DNA of 64,000 bases from Allolobophora icterica (Eukaryota > Annelida > Clitellata > Crassiclitellata > Lumbricidae): NCBI GenBank assembly GCA_963556255.1, contig OY744609.1:3772410-3836409 (forward strand), in the 5' to 3' direction. This document shows positions 1 through 9,790 of this stretch, piece after piece. The position numbers and the translations under genes were made by a program. Below the pieces are notes generated by a model. The model was not told the DNA's origin. It saw only the letters and a list, made by a program, of their open reading frames with translations, and made no database searches. Position 1 is the first letter of the stretch. Each line of letters begins with the position of its first letter.

Positions 1-2206
1 TTTCACTATGTTGCGACGGTGGTCCAGGGTATGCCAAAGTTAGCAGTCTTCGAATGTCCTGAACTAAGCTTCCAAGATCCTCTCCATCTTTCTGTCTTCT
101 TGTACTTAATTGAGTCTGATATAACGCAGCTTGCTCTGCACTTCCGTAACGAGATCGAAGTTTCTTAACCAAGTCCGACCAGGTAACCATAGTAGCAGAG
201 TCGAATTCCCATAACAGCTGGTTTGCCGGTTCTGTTAAAGAACACGTTAACTGGTTTAATTTCTCTTCATCCGTCCAACCATTATTTCTCGAACACACCT
301 CAAATTTTCGAAGAAAAGCTTCTATTGGGGTTCGACCATTGTAACCACCAAGCTTAATCCATTGTCTACTTCTCTCCGGTGTTACATTCGTCGAGGTAGA
401 CGTTAGAATTGCCTTCACCGTAGCTTCCGCAGTAGAAATAGTTTCTCCCGTTGCAGCTTGTTTAACTTTAGCCACAACCGGTTTATTCTCCATTGCGATT
501 AAACAGTCATCAGGAACAACAGTTTGGGTTGCCACTGACGTCACTATTTTCTGAAGCATCATCTTCTGAAAGTTAGAGTCAGGTTTCACATCGCTCACTA
601 GTTTAACATTTGCTTCTTGCTTTTCCATCGGACTAAGTTGCACATTCGACGGACCATAACATAACATCACCTGTTGAGGTTTTGGCTCCATGTTGCAAAC
701 AACTTCCGGTTTGGACATTGAGGCAGCTGTGGGTATCCGAGGCCCATTAATGTCTGGAGTATGAAAAGGCATAAGCATAAACATGTTGCTTGACTTATTC
801 ATTTCCCCTGCATCAACAATACTAACATACTGAGGAGGAAAAGACGCTGCGACTTTTGACGGCATCATCAAAGATTCGATTTGTCCACCAGTAGATCGAG
901 GCATAGTCTGCGACGACGAAGGCAGATGCTGAGAAAGTGTTACTACTCTTGGCTCAGATGACATGGCGTAGACAGGAGTATTCGTCATTTGAAGTCGTTC
1001 ATCTTGGCTCCAACTGACTTGTCCAACTGTAGGCCTTGTTTCTGTCCAAGTTCTAGGCAAGGTGGTCGCTCTCATGTCGACAGGTACATGACGACTGGGA
1101 TGCGCATCTCTGCCTGTTCTTCCCCCTTGAGAGACTTGAGAAACCAAGTCTTCTCGTACTGTTGGCCGTCGAGAGTCTTCTCCCAAGCTTTGACCAACAC
1201 CTGCAACTGAAAACTCCAGGTTAGTATATGATCGTATATTCTTTTGATCTACACCTACTGGGTTAACCTTAGTATCTACATTATGTGTTGACCTAGCATT
1301 ACTAACATCAGAGTCTGTACTATTAGTTTCACTGAGACTCTCAATTGCATCCGCGTCTGAAGCAGAATTTAGTTCTATCTCTGTTTGTGTAGGCATAGCC
1401 CAGTTAAACATTTTATTTTCGAACTCTGCTGGTCCTAAGTCCATTAAGTTTGCCCTATCCATTCTATAGAAAGTTTCATTATCTTCTGTATAGTAGGCTG
1501 GCTTCGGTTCTTCTGTAGTTCTAACTAAATCTTCTCTAGTTCTAACCAAATCTTCTCTAGTTCTAACCCCACTTCTGGTACCAAGTGTAGCGTGCTCGTC
1601 CCGCTCTTGCGAGTGCCCGCGCTGTTGTGAGAGAACATCTGAAGAGTATACAAGCCCTGGTTTTGAACCCAGCTTGCTGGCGCTGTGGGCCTGTTCTCTT
1701 CTCTCTATCTGCTGCAACCGCTGTCGCCTTTTCTTACTAGGCCGAGAGCGAGGCTTCACGTCCGGTTGCATTATACTAGGTCCCTGAGGCATTCTTCTAC
1801 CATGGATGACGAGTGGCATGTCCGCGGCTTCCGTTGCTGGCGCAGCAGGGCTTAGTGTCAAGCCCTCACTAGGGTTCGGCGCTCTCACAACAGACTCAAT
1901 TTCTTTCTTCTTCTCTCTTCTCTCAGGGACCCTATCTGATAACAGGCGCTTCATAAATACTCGTTGAGTTTCCATGAAGGTCTGTTGAGATTCGAATAAT
2001 GAACGCATAAGAGTTTCCTGATTTGTCTGGCGCTCTACAAATCTACTTAATACAGATTCTTGAGTCGACAGGCGCTCTATAAATGCCCCTAGTATCGAGT
2101 CTTGATTTGTCTGGCGCTCTACAATCTTTTCCTGGGTTCCTACCACCCTTTCCAAAATGTCGCCTATTCGGCTAGTTTCGTGTTCAGATAAAATCTCTTC
2201 TTCCAT
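1..2206 (-). CDS. Gag-like protein of an LTR retrotransposon, cut by the window edge
   Basis: A minus-strand frame stays open from the ATG at 2206-2204 to the left edge (735 codons, no stop), so the gene continues outside. The N-terminal part (about residues 1-100) is charged with repeated ERQTNQ/ERLSTQ blocks and is probably coiled coil. The middle is Ser/Pro/Met-rich, low in complexity, with VRTREDL-type repeats near 1505-1570. The last 125 residues (about 610-735, positions 380-1) have a classical retrotransposon Gag pattern: GGYNG..P.EAFLRKFE, WTDEEKLNQL, LLWEF, LRSRYG, QLSTRRQKDGEDL. This is the capsid-like part that assembles particles around element RNA. Zinc knuckle, protease and RT would lie to the left and are not visible. 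No frameshift was seen, so the copy may be young. A Ty3/Gypsy-type origin is likely from the Gag block; the exact clade is unknown. Confidence 0.8.
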   Translation of the reverse strand, partial: MEEEILSEHETSRIGDILERVVGTQEKIVERQTNQDSILGAFIERLSTQESVLSRFVERQTNQETLMRSLFESQQTFMETQRVFMKRLLSDRVPERREKKKEIESVVRAPNPSEGLTLSPAAPATEAADMPLVIHGRRMPQGPSIMQPDVKPRSRPSKKRRQRLQQIERREQAHSASKLGSKPGLVYSSDVLSQQRGHSQERDEHATLGTRSGVRTREDLVRTREDLVRTTEEPKPAYYTEDNETFYRMDRANLMDLGPAEFENKMFNWAMPTQTEIELNSASDADAIESLSETNSTDSDVSNARSTHNVDTKVNPVGVDQKNIRSYTNLEFSVAGVGQSLGEDSRRPTVREDLVSQVSQGGRTGRDAHPSRHVPVDMRATTLPRTWTETRPTVGQVSWSQDERLQMTNTPVYAMSSEPRVVTLSQHLPSSSQTMPRSTGGQIESLMMPSKVAASFPPQYVSIVDAGEMNKSSNMFMLMPFHTPDINGPRIPTAASMSKPEVVCNMEPKPQQVMLCYGPSNVQLSPMEKQEANVKLVSDVKPDSNFQKMMLQKIVTSVATQTVVPDDCLIAMENKPVVAKVKQAATGETISTAEATVKAILTSTSTNVTPERSRQWIKLGGYNGRTPIEAFLRKFEVCSRNNGWTDEEKLNQLTCSLTEPANQLLWEFDSATMVTWSDLVKKLRSRYGSAEQAALYQTQLSTRRQKDGEDLGSLVQDIRRLLTLAYPGPPSQHSE

Positions 2207-3008
2207 TATAATTATTTATTGAACAGAAATGAAATTATCGACTTATACTATCGCCATATGTTCATTTACATTTATATAGCACAAGTGAATCTAAATTATC
2301 GACTTATCTATCGCTGTATGTTTCCTGACTAAGTTAACGGGTACATTTATATAGCACATGAACTTAACCTATCGCCTTATCGCTTCACAACATATCTAAT
2401 CTATCTAAGTATCGCTGGAGATTTCAATATACGACTCAAAAGAATAAGGGGTTGTACTCCCTGAACTTCCAAGATATATATATTCTTCCCAATTGCCAAT
2501 ATTTGCGATTCCGGTCAAATCCAGTAAATATCAATCCACATCAAGGTTATCCAAGGTCACTGGAGTTTCGTTGCCCAAATTCGAAGAAACATCGAACGCC
2601 CGTCGATAAATTCGACGCCCGATCCTCTCGGATGTAGTTACGAAGAAATATTGTCCCCAAGTTTCGACAATTTCTATCGTTTTAATCGTAAAATCCCTTA
2701 TTGCGCAGTTAAGACCATTTCACGCTCAACTTAGCTCTAAGGACACCGATTCCTTCCTTCTTCGTTCACGTCTAGGCTGAAACTGCTTACAGGCCACACA
2801 AAATGGCGCAAAAGTTCGCACGTGATCACCTCTAGCCAATCACGAACCAGCACGGCCTACGTGACGTCTTCCCATTGGTTGACTCGCATGCCACAGCGCT
2901 ACAGCTGCCTGCACTGTACTGCACTACCACAGTGGCCTCTAGCGAATAACATTAACTTCACAATCTTAGTGAAAGTAATATACTTAAGGCTTGTAACGAT
3001 TCGTTACA
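2207..3008 (-). mobile_element. Probable 5' LTR of the minus-strand LTR retrotransposon
   Basis: Read on the minus strand, this begins at 3008 with TGTAACGAATCGTTACAA, an imperfect palindrome, exactly where the interrupted LINE reading frame resumes on the other side. It ends next to the gag ATG. It holds two TATATAAATGTA boxes (near 2270-2282 and 2341-2353) within a partial tandem duplication of about 70 bp (about 2233-2370). An AATAAA lies about 15 bases before the gag start. The primer-binding site would overlap the gag start (TGGAAGAAGAG), which is unusual. The 3' LTR is outside the window, so the LTR assignment cannot be checked by comparing both ends. Confidence 0.55.
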
Positions 3009-3800
3009 ATTGTAATGAATTAATAGCTGAAACAAACCTTGAAAAAGCAAATCTTTTAGCTAACACTTATGTAAATACTAGTAGTACCCAAAATTATAAC
3101 GAAAAATTCTTAAATTATATCAAAGATAATAATTTACAAAATAACCCTAATAGGATTGACAGTAGTCCTGTTCATGAAATGGAAATCTTAAATGAGAGGT
3201 TTTATCTGAATGAATTGAAACAAGCAATTAGATCAGCTAAAAATAATAAGTCACCAGGTGATGACAAACTACCTTATGAATTATTAAAACATCTCCATAA
3301 TAATGCTCTTAATACCCTATTAATATTTTATAATGAAATCTGGGAGGAAGGGAAATTGCCAATTGACTGGCATCATGCCATTATTCTACCATTATTAAAA
3401 CCTAATAAAAACGCATCGATTCCAGAATCTTATCGACCTATATCACTGACTCCAACACTTCGTAAAGTTATGGAAACAATGGTAACAAAACGTCTTCAAT
3501 GGTTTTTGGAAAAAAATAACCTTATTTCAAAAAATCAGTCTGGCTTTCGAAAATATAGAAGTACAAATGATCAAATTCTTAAACTTCAGGATACAATTCT
3601 TAAAAAAATAAAAAATAAAGAACATGTTTTAGCTATTTTTATTGACTTTGAAAGAGCATATGACATGTTACATGTACCTACCCTTTTAAATAAAATTCAG
3701 CATTTGGGAATAGTGGGTAATACATTTAACTGGATTGAAAACTTTCTTTCAAATAGAACTTTTCAAGTGAAAGTTGGGGCAGAACTTTCTGATAAATGTA
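3009..3800 (+). pseudogene. Non-LTR retrotransposon (RT/RNase H LINE), RT part 1, broken at both ends
   Basis: This frame matches residues about 165-430 of the better-preserved copy at 46724-49834 (CNELIAETN against CNDKIADTN, then RT blocks). Visible RT motifs are KNNKSPGDDKLPYELLKHL, SYRPISLT, SGFRKYRST and FIDFERAYDMLH (first catalytic Asp). By eye roughly seven in ten residues agree with the other copy. The 5' side stops at the LTR of the minus-strand element at 3008. The 3' side stops at ..SDKC where a 1.34-kb element is inserted, and the frame resumes at 5143. The open frame extends upstream to 2822 only by reading through the LTR. The LINE N-terminus, including any endonuclease, is not in the window. 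Confidence 0.85.
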
Positions 3801-5142
3801 TGTAACGATCCAGTCGTTACAACGTTTCTGTATGTACTGTTTTCACTTAACTATATGCGCTATATGAAGAAACATTACGTAATGGCTATTTTTAGTTCAT
3901 AGCTATTTTTAGATCGCTCCTGTGCGCAAAAGATCTGCGCAGAAGATGGTTTGGTTGCTGCCGTGCGTGTAGGACGAGAAGTCGATGCATGTTTTCGATT
4001 TAAGTTCTTATCTTAAGATAATCGAATATTCGTAGGCTTAGGTTGATCAAATGTCGGTTTGGTATCCTTACTACAATATGTCATATCTTTTGGCCGTAAA
4101 TTATTGAGATAATTGCCAAGTTTAAATGCGTAAGTGAGGCCCCTGTCCCGTACCACGTATCTTGCCCATGAGAAGTAAGAGTCGCCATTTTGAGTCACTT
4201 GATGTTTTGTAAGATTTTAGGTTGAATATCGATGTAAAATCTTGTTTCGGAGCATAAGAATCGTCCGCTATTTGTGATCGCTTTCTGCCTAGATAAAGTG
4301 TTACCATAAGGAGATTAGAGCCCATAGGATTTGATCTTTGTCAAGTTTTGACCTTTGACCTCTGTCTTTAATGCTAGTTGATGTGTGTGTAATAGTGCCA
4401 TTGTCTTTGGTATAGATGTAGATAGGATTTGCTGCATAGTAGAATAAGTTTAAATAGTTAATTGAACTTAATACTGGTAGTATAGAAGTTCTCTGGACTG
4501 TGAGGAGAAATTCTTTGTTTGAACTCTGAACTACACTGATATTTGTAATTTTAAGTCAAATCGACACTTTCTGTTTTATTGAAATATTGATTACATGGCG
4601 ACACTGCCTAACTTTTCACTGGCATCTTTGCTGGATAGCACTGAGTTTAGATATAGTTTGCTCAGACATTTTCCTGAATTAGCTGATCGTAGTATTTTCC
4701 AGGATCTGGATAGAATTGAGGTAATCCAAAGTCCAAAGGCCCATTCACTTAGTCACCATAGCCCTCCACTACCAGAAGCGAGGTTTACCCTAGTAAATGA
4801 AGAAGAGGAGGTGGAAGAAGTAGAAGAAGTAGAAGAGGTAGAAGAAGAGGGTGGGGACACCATAGACCCTGAGTATAGGAGAAATCCTATGTTTGTTTCC
4901 TACTCGGAAACCACGGACACCCACAGGTCATGCCCTGGTGATGAAATAGAAATGATGACGTCATTGCCCTTAGAAGAACCGCCTAATGTCACTATGCCAA
5001 GACGTAGTAAGCGCCTGTCTGGGTTGCCACCCACCTATTATGGTCCTGAACACACAAGGGTTCGAATCCTCAGGAAATGCACGACCGGCAGTCCTCATCC
5101 CGGCGTTTGACGACCGCCGCCGCTAGGGGTCGCCCCGCCACA
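3801..5142 (+). mobile_element. 1.34-kb insertion with LTR-like ends inside the LINE
   Basis: The element splits the LINE codon series SDKC / IQQNGTPQGS. It starts TGTAACGATCC and ends GCCACA, so its ends are TGT..ACA. It is flanked by TGTA (3797-3800 and 5143-5146), or ATGTA if the last base is counted as duplicated. The start carries the palindrome GTAACGA..TCGTTAC, like the LTR start at 3008. A possible LTR end is GATTACA at 4595, followed by TGGCGACACTGCC, which could be a primer-binding site. That would give an LTR of about 795 bp, close to the roughly 800 bp estimated for the minus-strand element. No second LTR copy is visible, so it is either a long solo LTR or a truncated non-autonomous element. 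Confidence 0.6.
4595..5110 (+). CDS. 171-codon ORF inside the LTR-like insertion, function unknown
   Basis: This ATG-initiated ORF begins at the possible LTR end. The N-terminus reads MATLPNFSLASLLD. Residues about 69-86 form an acidic Glu/Val tract (EEEEVEEVEEVEEVEEEGG). A Thr/Pro-rich middle follows, then a basic-hydrophobic block PRRSKRLSGLPPTYYG near residue 133. That last block resembles the ends of some retroelement polyproteins, but I cannot assign a family. There is no zinc knuckle, protease or RT motif. It may be a short Gag remnant or the tail of a polyprotein left by internal deletion. Whether it is translated is unknown. Confidence 0.4.
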   Translation: MATLPNFSLASLLDSTEFRYSLLRHFPELADRSIFQDLDRIEVIQSPKAHSLSHHSPPLPEARFTLVNEEEEVEEVEEVEEVEEEGGDTIDPEYRRNPMFVSYSETTDTHRSCPGDEIEMMTSLPLEEPPNVTMPRRSKRLSGLPPTYYGPEHTRVRILRKCTTGSPHPGV

Positions 5143-6968
5143 TGTATACAACAGAATGGTACACCCCAGGGTTCGGTAATATCTCCTCTTTTATTCTTGC
5201 TAATGATAAATGATATTGCTGCAGGTGTGGATGGTGTAGAGATGTCACTGTTTGCTGATGATAGTGCTATTTATTTAGGACATAGAAATGTTAAAATATT
5301 ACAAAATAAAATTCAATTATCGATCAATTTAATACAAAATTGGTGTAATAAAAATGGTTTTAAAATATCTATTAATAAAACGACTGGAGTCCTTTTCTCC
5401 AAAAGTAATAATTTATCAAGGATTACTATTAAAATTGATAAAGAACAAATTAAAATGGAAAATGAGGTCAAATTCTTGGGAGTAATTTTTGACAGTAAAT
5501 TGAGTTGGAAACCACATATTGATTATATAATTGAAAAATGCAAAAAGAGGTTAAATCTCATAAGAGCAATCAGTGGTTATGGTTGGGGAGCTTGTAAGAA
5601 AACTCTCTTAACCATCTATAGAGCTTTAATTAGGTCTATTTTAGATTATGCGATGTTGCTTATTCATCTGCCTGTAAATCTTACCTGGATAAACTTTCCT
5701 GTATTCAAACTGAGGCACTTAGATTATGTTGTGGAACCCCTAGGGGTACTGCAGCCTCAGCACTTCAAAATGAATGTGGGGAGTTACCTCTTCATTTAAG
5801 ACGACTCCAAAATTCAATAAAATGTGGGACTAAAATTTTGGGTAATAAATTTCACATAAATACAGCAACAATGGAAAATCACTGGACAAACATTTTTAGG
5901 ACTCCTGAGAGTAAGGAGCATTCCATTTATACTCGTACTTTTGAATTTTTTTCATCACTTAATACATCATTCATTGGCCCTTCCTTCCCTTCTGAACCTC
6001 TTTGGTGTAACAAACAAGTAGAGGTTGATTTAACTCTGAGTAAGTTAATAAATAAGAAAATTGATCATCCAGAATTTTTAAAGCAATCTGCTTTAGAATT
6101 AGTTTCTAAATACGACTCTTACGTACATATCTATACTGATGGGTCAAAGGTAGATCATAGTGTTTCTGCTGCCTTTACAGTACCAAGTTTAAATATAGAT
6201 AAAAAATTCAGATTATGTAACAACTCCAGTATTTATGCCGCAGAGTTGACTGCAATTATAGAAACTGTTACATGGATTTTAAACTCCGAATGTTATAAGA
6301 ATTGTCAATTTGCTTTGTTTTCTGATTCATTGAGTGTTCTTACATCAATTAAAGAGTCTTATTCTCAGTCTAGACCTGCTTTATTGAATGATTTATTATC
6401 TCTCATTAACAAACTAAATTCTAATCAAATAAGATTTATTTGGATACCAAGTCACATTGACTTGACAGGCAATGATCGAGCAGATACTTTGGCTAAAGAA
6501 GCCCTGAATATTGATGTTAATTCTACTAATTATCTTGAACTTTCAGAAATTTTTACTTTAATTAAACTTTATATAGTAAATAAATGGCAATTAGAATATG
6601 TTAATGATAATAGAGGACATTTTTATAAATCTATATGTCCAATTGTAAGTACAGATATTAAATATTTGGAACCTTATAGACATAAAGAAGTCCAAATTTC
6701 TAGATTACGTCTGGGAGTGGCGAATACTAATCAAAGGTTGTTTATCATAAAACGACATTCTAGTGGTTTATGTGATACCTGTCAGGTCAAGGAGACTATT
6801 CACCACCTCCTACTTGAATGTAAAAACGAAGATATATCGAAGTTGTTGCGAGATAAATGTCAACTGTATAAAAGGGACATTTCTATTTCAACCCTTTTGA
6901 CAGTAAATGTATTACAAAACGAAGTGTATAGGGTAGTTAAACAAATTACTAAAGGTCAAATTTTGTAA
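5143..6968 (+). pseudogene. Non-LTR retrotransposon, RT part 2 plus RNase H, frameshifted
   Basis: This continues the LINE after the insertion. NGTPQGSVISPLLFLLMIND and FADDSAIY (catalytic Asp pair) are present, then the thumb-like FLGVIFDSKLSWKPH. A one-base deletion near 5651 shifts the frame after RALIRSILDYA; the shifted frame stops at 5799, and the correct frame resumes and runs on to 6968. The RNase H domain shows IYTDGSK, YAAELTAI, FSDSLSV and WIPSHIDLTGNDRADTLAK, so Asp, Glu, Asp and the C-terminal His/Asp are all visible. The C-terminus has a CCHC-like CDTCQVKETIHHLLLEC. RT with RNase H and a C-terminal CCHC fits the I-group of LINEs; the exact clade is uncertain. It is inactive because of the frameshift and two insertions. 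Confidence 0.85.
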
Positions 6969-7825
6969 TGATGTTCTTGTGTATTAACCTTAGTTATATC
7001 CATTACATATTGGTTATTTGAGAACCTATATAACCGTTTCTTTTCAATTGCAAGTATATAATGAGAGTGTGATGCTAGTAAGTTGCATATATAATACATT
7101 GATTAATGAGTATCAATATTACAACCATCCAACATTTGGTGCTTGGATGTCGCATATGGTTTGATTTGGTTTATGTATTGGAGTAAAATCAATATTATAT
7201 TATATAGTGCTGTATTACTGTGTTGCAATAAAGGAAATATACATGTAATTGTAACTTGAATGCATTGAAATCAAACTTGAGACAATTATGCTCATATATG
7301 CTTTGTTAATTAATAAAACTTATAGTTGAATGTGTTAGATACCTGAACAATTTCTTTAAAAAAGGGAACTTGGTATAACCATATGTTTCATTTAATGTGC
7401 ATGATGTATGTGAAATTTATTACTATTTCATTCATAATATGATTGTAGTGGCAGATATTGAACTGAGGAATAAGAAATAATCAATTAAATATTTCAAAGA
7501 TAAAATAAGAATATAATGTAATAATTATAATTATATGTACTGTGCATCTGAAGTTGTTTAAATATTTCTTGCGAGTGACAATAGTTGGGAAGTACTGTTT
7601 AATTTGTATCAAAACAGTTTAGAGCTATGTGTTTTATAAATAACATTAGATATATTGCTTTAAATGATGTGACATTATTGATATTGTAAGCCTATGTTTG
7701 ACACCTTTAAATGGTGTCTTTCGGACACTATAAGTTTATCGTTTTCTGTAAACTGTATTTCTAAATTGTCGTCAACGGCCTTTGGTGTCATAAGACGACG
7801 TTAAACTGTGGAATAATAATAATAA
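6969..7825 (+). other. 3' UTR and tail of the interrupted RT/RNase H LINE
   Basis: This AT-rich, non-coding stretch follows the RNase H stop. Near 7699-7718 it contains the inverted motif GACACC..GGTGTC around TTTAAA. At 7768-7799 it has a stem GTCGTC..GACGAC enclosing a 20-base loop, followed by GTTAAACT and GGAATAATAATAATAA. The same arrangement ends the second LINE copy (50584-50713), so this is the true 3' end. The hairpin and GTTAAAC tail are the feature shared with the dispersed modules in this window. Confidence 0.75.
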
Positions 7826-7992
7826 GTCTCATGATGCAATAAGATAGTCTTGTTGATAACGAACAAAAGAACGAAAGAGCATTCTCAAAGAAAAGAGAGC
7901 TTTGAAATATTATATATAAAACAATAAATGTAAAATACTATTTATAAAATATATAATAAAATAAAATACTGTATATAAGATATTATGTATAT
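7826..7992. repeat. AT-rich end of composite module A
   Basis: The stretch contains GAACGAAAGAGCATTCTCAA and a run of TATATAAAA-type repeats. Versions of the same text recur at about 15860, 22805, 30045 and 42260, always before module B or at an insertion point. Nothing coding is visible. Confidence 0.5.
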
Positions 7993-8227
7993 CACCTTGT
8001 CACCTTGTGCTGTCGATTCGTTGAATCCTAGCGACTGTCATGGTCAACCTTCTCCATGTGCTCCGATTTCTCGTTGCCTCTCTCAGCTCCGAGATGTTCA
8101 TCTTCAATGCCTCCTGTATCTCGTCCATCCATCTCCTCCTTGGTCGTCCTCTCCTCCTTCTGCCCTCCCCACACGCCAACATCATCTCCTTTTCCAGCCC
8201 ATCTGCACGCATCACGTGTCCAAAGTA
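7993..8227 (-). pseudogene. C-terminal fragment of a non-LTR retrotransposon (GRPRRRW type)
   Basis: On the minus strand this encodes HVMRADGLEKEMM..RRRGRPRRRWMDEI and ATRNRSTWRRL, the block that follows RT in endonuclease-RT LINEs of the RTE/CR1-like kind. Only the last 70 or so residues remain, so it is 5' truncated. The flanks carry TATGTATAT at 7984-7992 and 8228-8236, a 9-bp target-site duplication. The 3' end shows two ACAAGGTG-like tail repeats. It landed inside the composite module whose uninterrupted text is seen near 30125-30140. Confidence 0.8.
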
Positions 8228-8850
8228 TATGTATATAGTTACTTGGAAATAAATAACTTAAAAGTGCTAAATTTAAAATCATTAGGTGTGTGTGTTAAGA
8301 GCATTATAATTAGGTCGATGTAAACGGCCCTGGCAGCCAAAAGATATCGTTAAACAATTTAAACTATATATATAAGTTTAACCTTTCCCGTCGTTTGACT
8401 TGTGACAAGTTGTGAGTAATGTAAGGTCTTCATAAACGGTTCTATCAGCCACAAGATGTCGCTAGACATATAGATAGCGTACTATGACACGATGTACAAT
8501 TAGCGACCTTTAAAACGCATCCATTCTAAACAATATATTGGCAATCGCGTTCAATGGTAAAACGACTTGTTGCGAATTATGGTAAAGAGGTGGCTAACTA
8601 GATGTCTTTGGGCACTTCATTATAACAACGAACAATGTTGGGCTTGTTACAACACCTTTAAATCGCACACAGGTGGTGTTATAAAAGTTCAAATTTTACT
8701 TCATGGTCATTCTTTCACTCCAGACAGTCGAGTTGATTATATTTGACTATAAGTTATACAAAAAATATAATGTAGCCTAATTTCAAAACTTTATTTTCGC
8801 GATTTCTCTTTGGTTAACGAACGGAACAAGTTGCATCATGGTTGGCGGGC
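8228..8850. repeat. Composite module B, three GTTAAAC-type tails
   Basis: The text (TTACTTGGAAATAAATAA, AAAATCATTAGGTGTGTG, then AAGATATCGTTAAAC and CAAGATGTCGCTAGAC, GGCAATCGCGTTCAAT, ACACCTTTAAATCG) is colinear with 16246-16760 and 30140-30620. Part of it occurs at 36776-37110 and, reversed, at 10700-10960. No ORF or promoter signal is convincing. Confidence 0.6.
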
Positions 8851-8852
8851 AT

Positions 8853-9078
8853 GGGGGGGGGGGGGGGTAGAGTAATGGTAACACTCATGGCCAGGTGAGC
8901 ATAAGGTACGCGGATCGATTCCCGTAACTCCCTCTAGGGCGGCGCCTTGCATGGCTGCCAAACCGTGTGTTTAATTAAGATCTTGATTGTACTTTCATGT
9001 TTCAATGTAATCATACTGCGTCTGTCAGTTTGAAATAATAAAGAATATTATTATTTATTATTATTATTATTATATCAG
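8853..9078 (+). mobile_element. tRNA-headed SINE with ATT tail
   Basis: After a run of about 16 G (8853-8868) comes GTAGAGTAATGGTAACACTC, an A-box-like segment, and GGATCGATTCCC, a good polymerase III B box. The body ends AAATAATAAAGAATATTATT and runs into an ATT-type tail to about 9078. The tail resembles that of the minus-strand SINE at 53003-53225. No cloverleaf with a paired acceptor stem was found, so this is a SINE, not a tRNA gene. Confidence 0.55.
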
Positions 9079-9479
9079 TTCAATGTCTCCTGCAACATCA
9101 TGTTCAATTGATAAGTTAGCAAATCCAACAAGTCTTTCCTGCAGCATGGAGGTTCGCAAAATGGTTTTTTCTTTGGAGTCTCCATGATGCAGAGCTTGCT
9201 CGAGGTTCAAGCAATGCTCCATAATTTCCTTTCTTGGAACTGACGTCATATATGACATAGGCTAACCAAAACCCAGCTGCGGGTCTGTGAGTCTGTGACG
9301 TCATACGACTAACTTCACTGACATGCAGTATTGCCGTTTCTTATTTTCGTATAATTCATTTATTAATAAATGGTTTGCAAAACGGCGGCAAATGTTTAAA
9401 AATATATTTCTTTATGTAGCTTTTCTGCCGTCCCCAGAAATGTGCCGCCCTAGTTCGCCTAGTGGTTAAACCGGCCCTG
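9070..9479 (-). pseudogene. Internally deleted hAT transposon remnant, transposase C-terminus
   Basis: The right end reads CCGGCCCTG, so on the minus strand the element starts CAGGGCCGGTTTAACCAC, a typical hAT terminus. About 200 bp further in, minus-strand 9258-9070 encodes LRTSMLQERLVGFANLSIEH, which matches the C-terminal dimerisation region of ZMYM-like hAT transposases as I remember them. The terminus sits much too close to the C-terminal block, so most of the gene is deleted. The other terminus is not visible because the left side meets the ATT tail of the neighbouring SINE. No TSD was found. Confidence 0.55.
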
Positions 9480-9573
9480 GCTGCTAATAAAATTAGGCTC
9501 AGGTTAGAAACCTTTAAATCGTATCAGTTCCACGCTATATGAACATTAGGCCTAAATTTGATAGTTGCTCAGC

Positions 9574-9790
9574 CTTGAATTGTATTGTATTGTATTGTAT
9601 CTAGAAATTTATAAAGCGCCTCTCGCAGAATAACTATTCAGAGGCGCTCTCAGCACAGAAGCCCCGGGGAAACAGAAATGCCTTTAGGGAACGCGACACC
9701 GATGAGGAAAGGCTAGTCATTAGTTTGGCCCTGAGCACAGAGGGAAGGTCATTCCAGATCGTGGGACCCAATACAGCAAACGCTGTTAAC
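9574..9790 (-). pseudogene. L2-like LINE, 3' terminal fragment
   Basis: On the minus strand this encodes LGPTIWNDLPSVLR and LKAFLFPRGF, matching the end of the L2-like LINE at 12915-15742 (IGPALWNGLPPFVR). It then carries GAGCGCCTCTGA..AGAGGCGCTTTATAAAT and an ATACA-type tail (seen on + as TTGTATTGTATTG). It is a strongly 5'-truncated copy. Confidence 0.75.

Noticed and set aside
2822..3008. N-terminal extension of the LINE protein
   Set aside because: The frame is open by chance through the LTR of the minus-strand element; similarity to the other LINE copy begins only after 3009.
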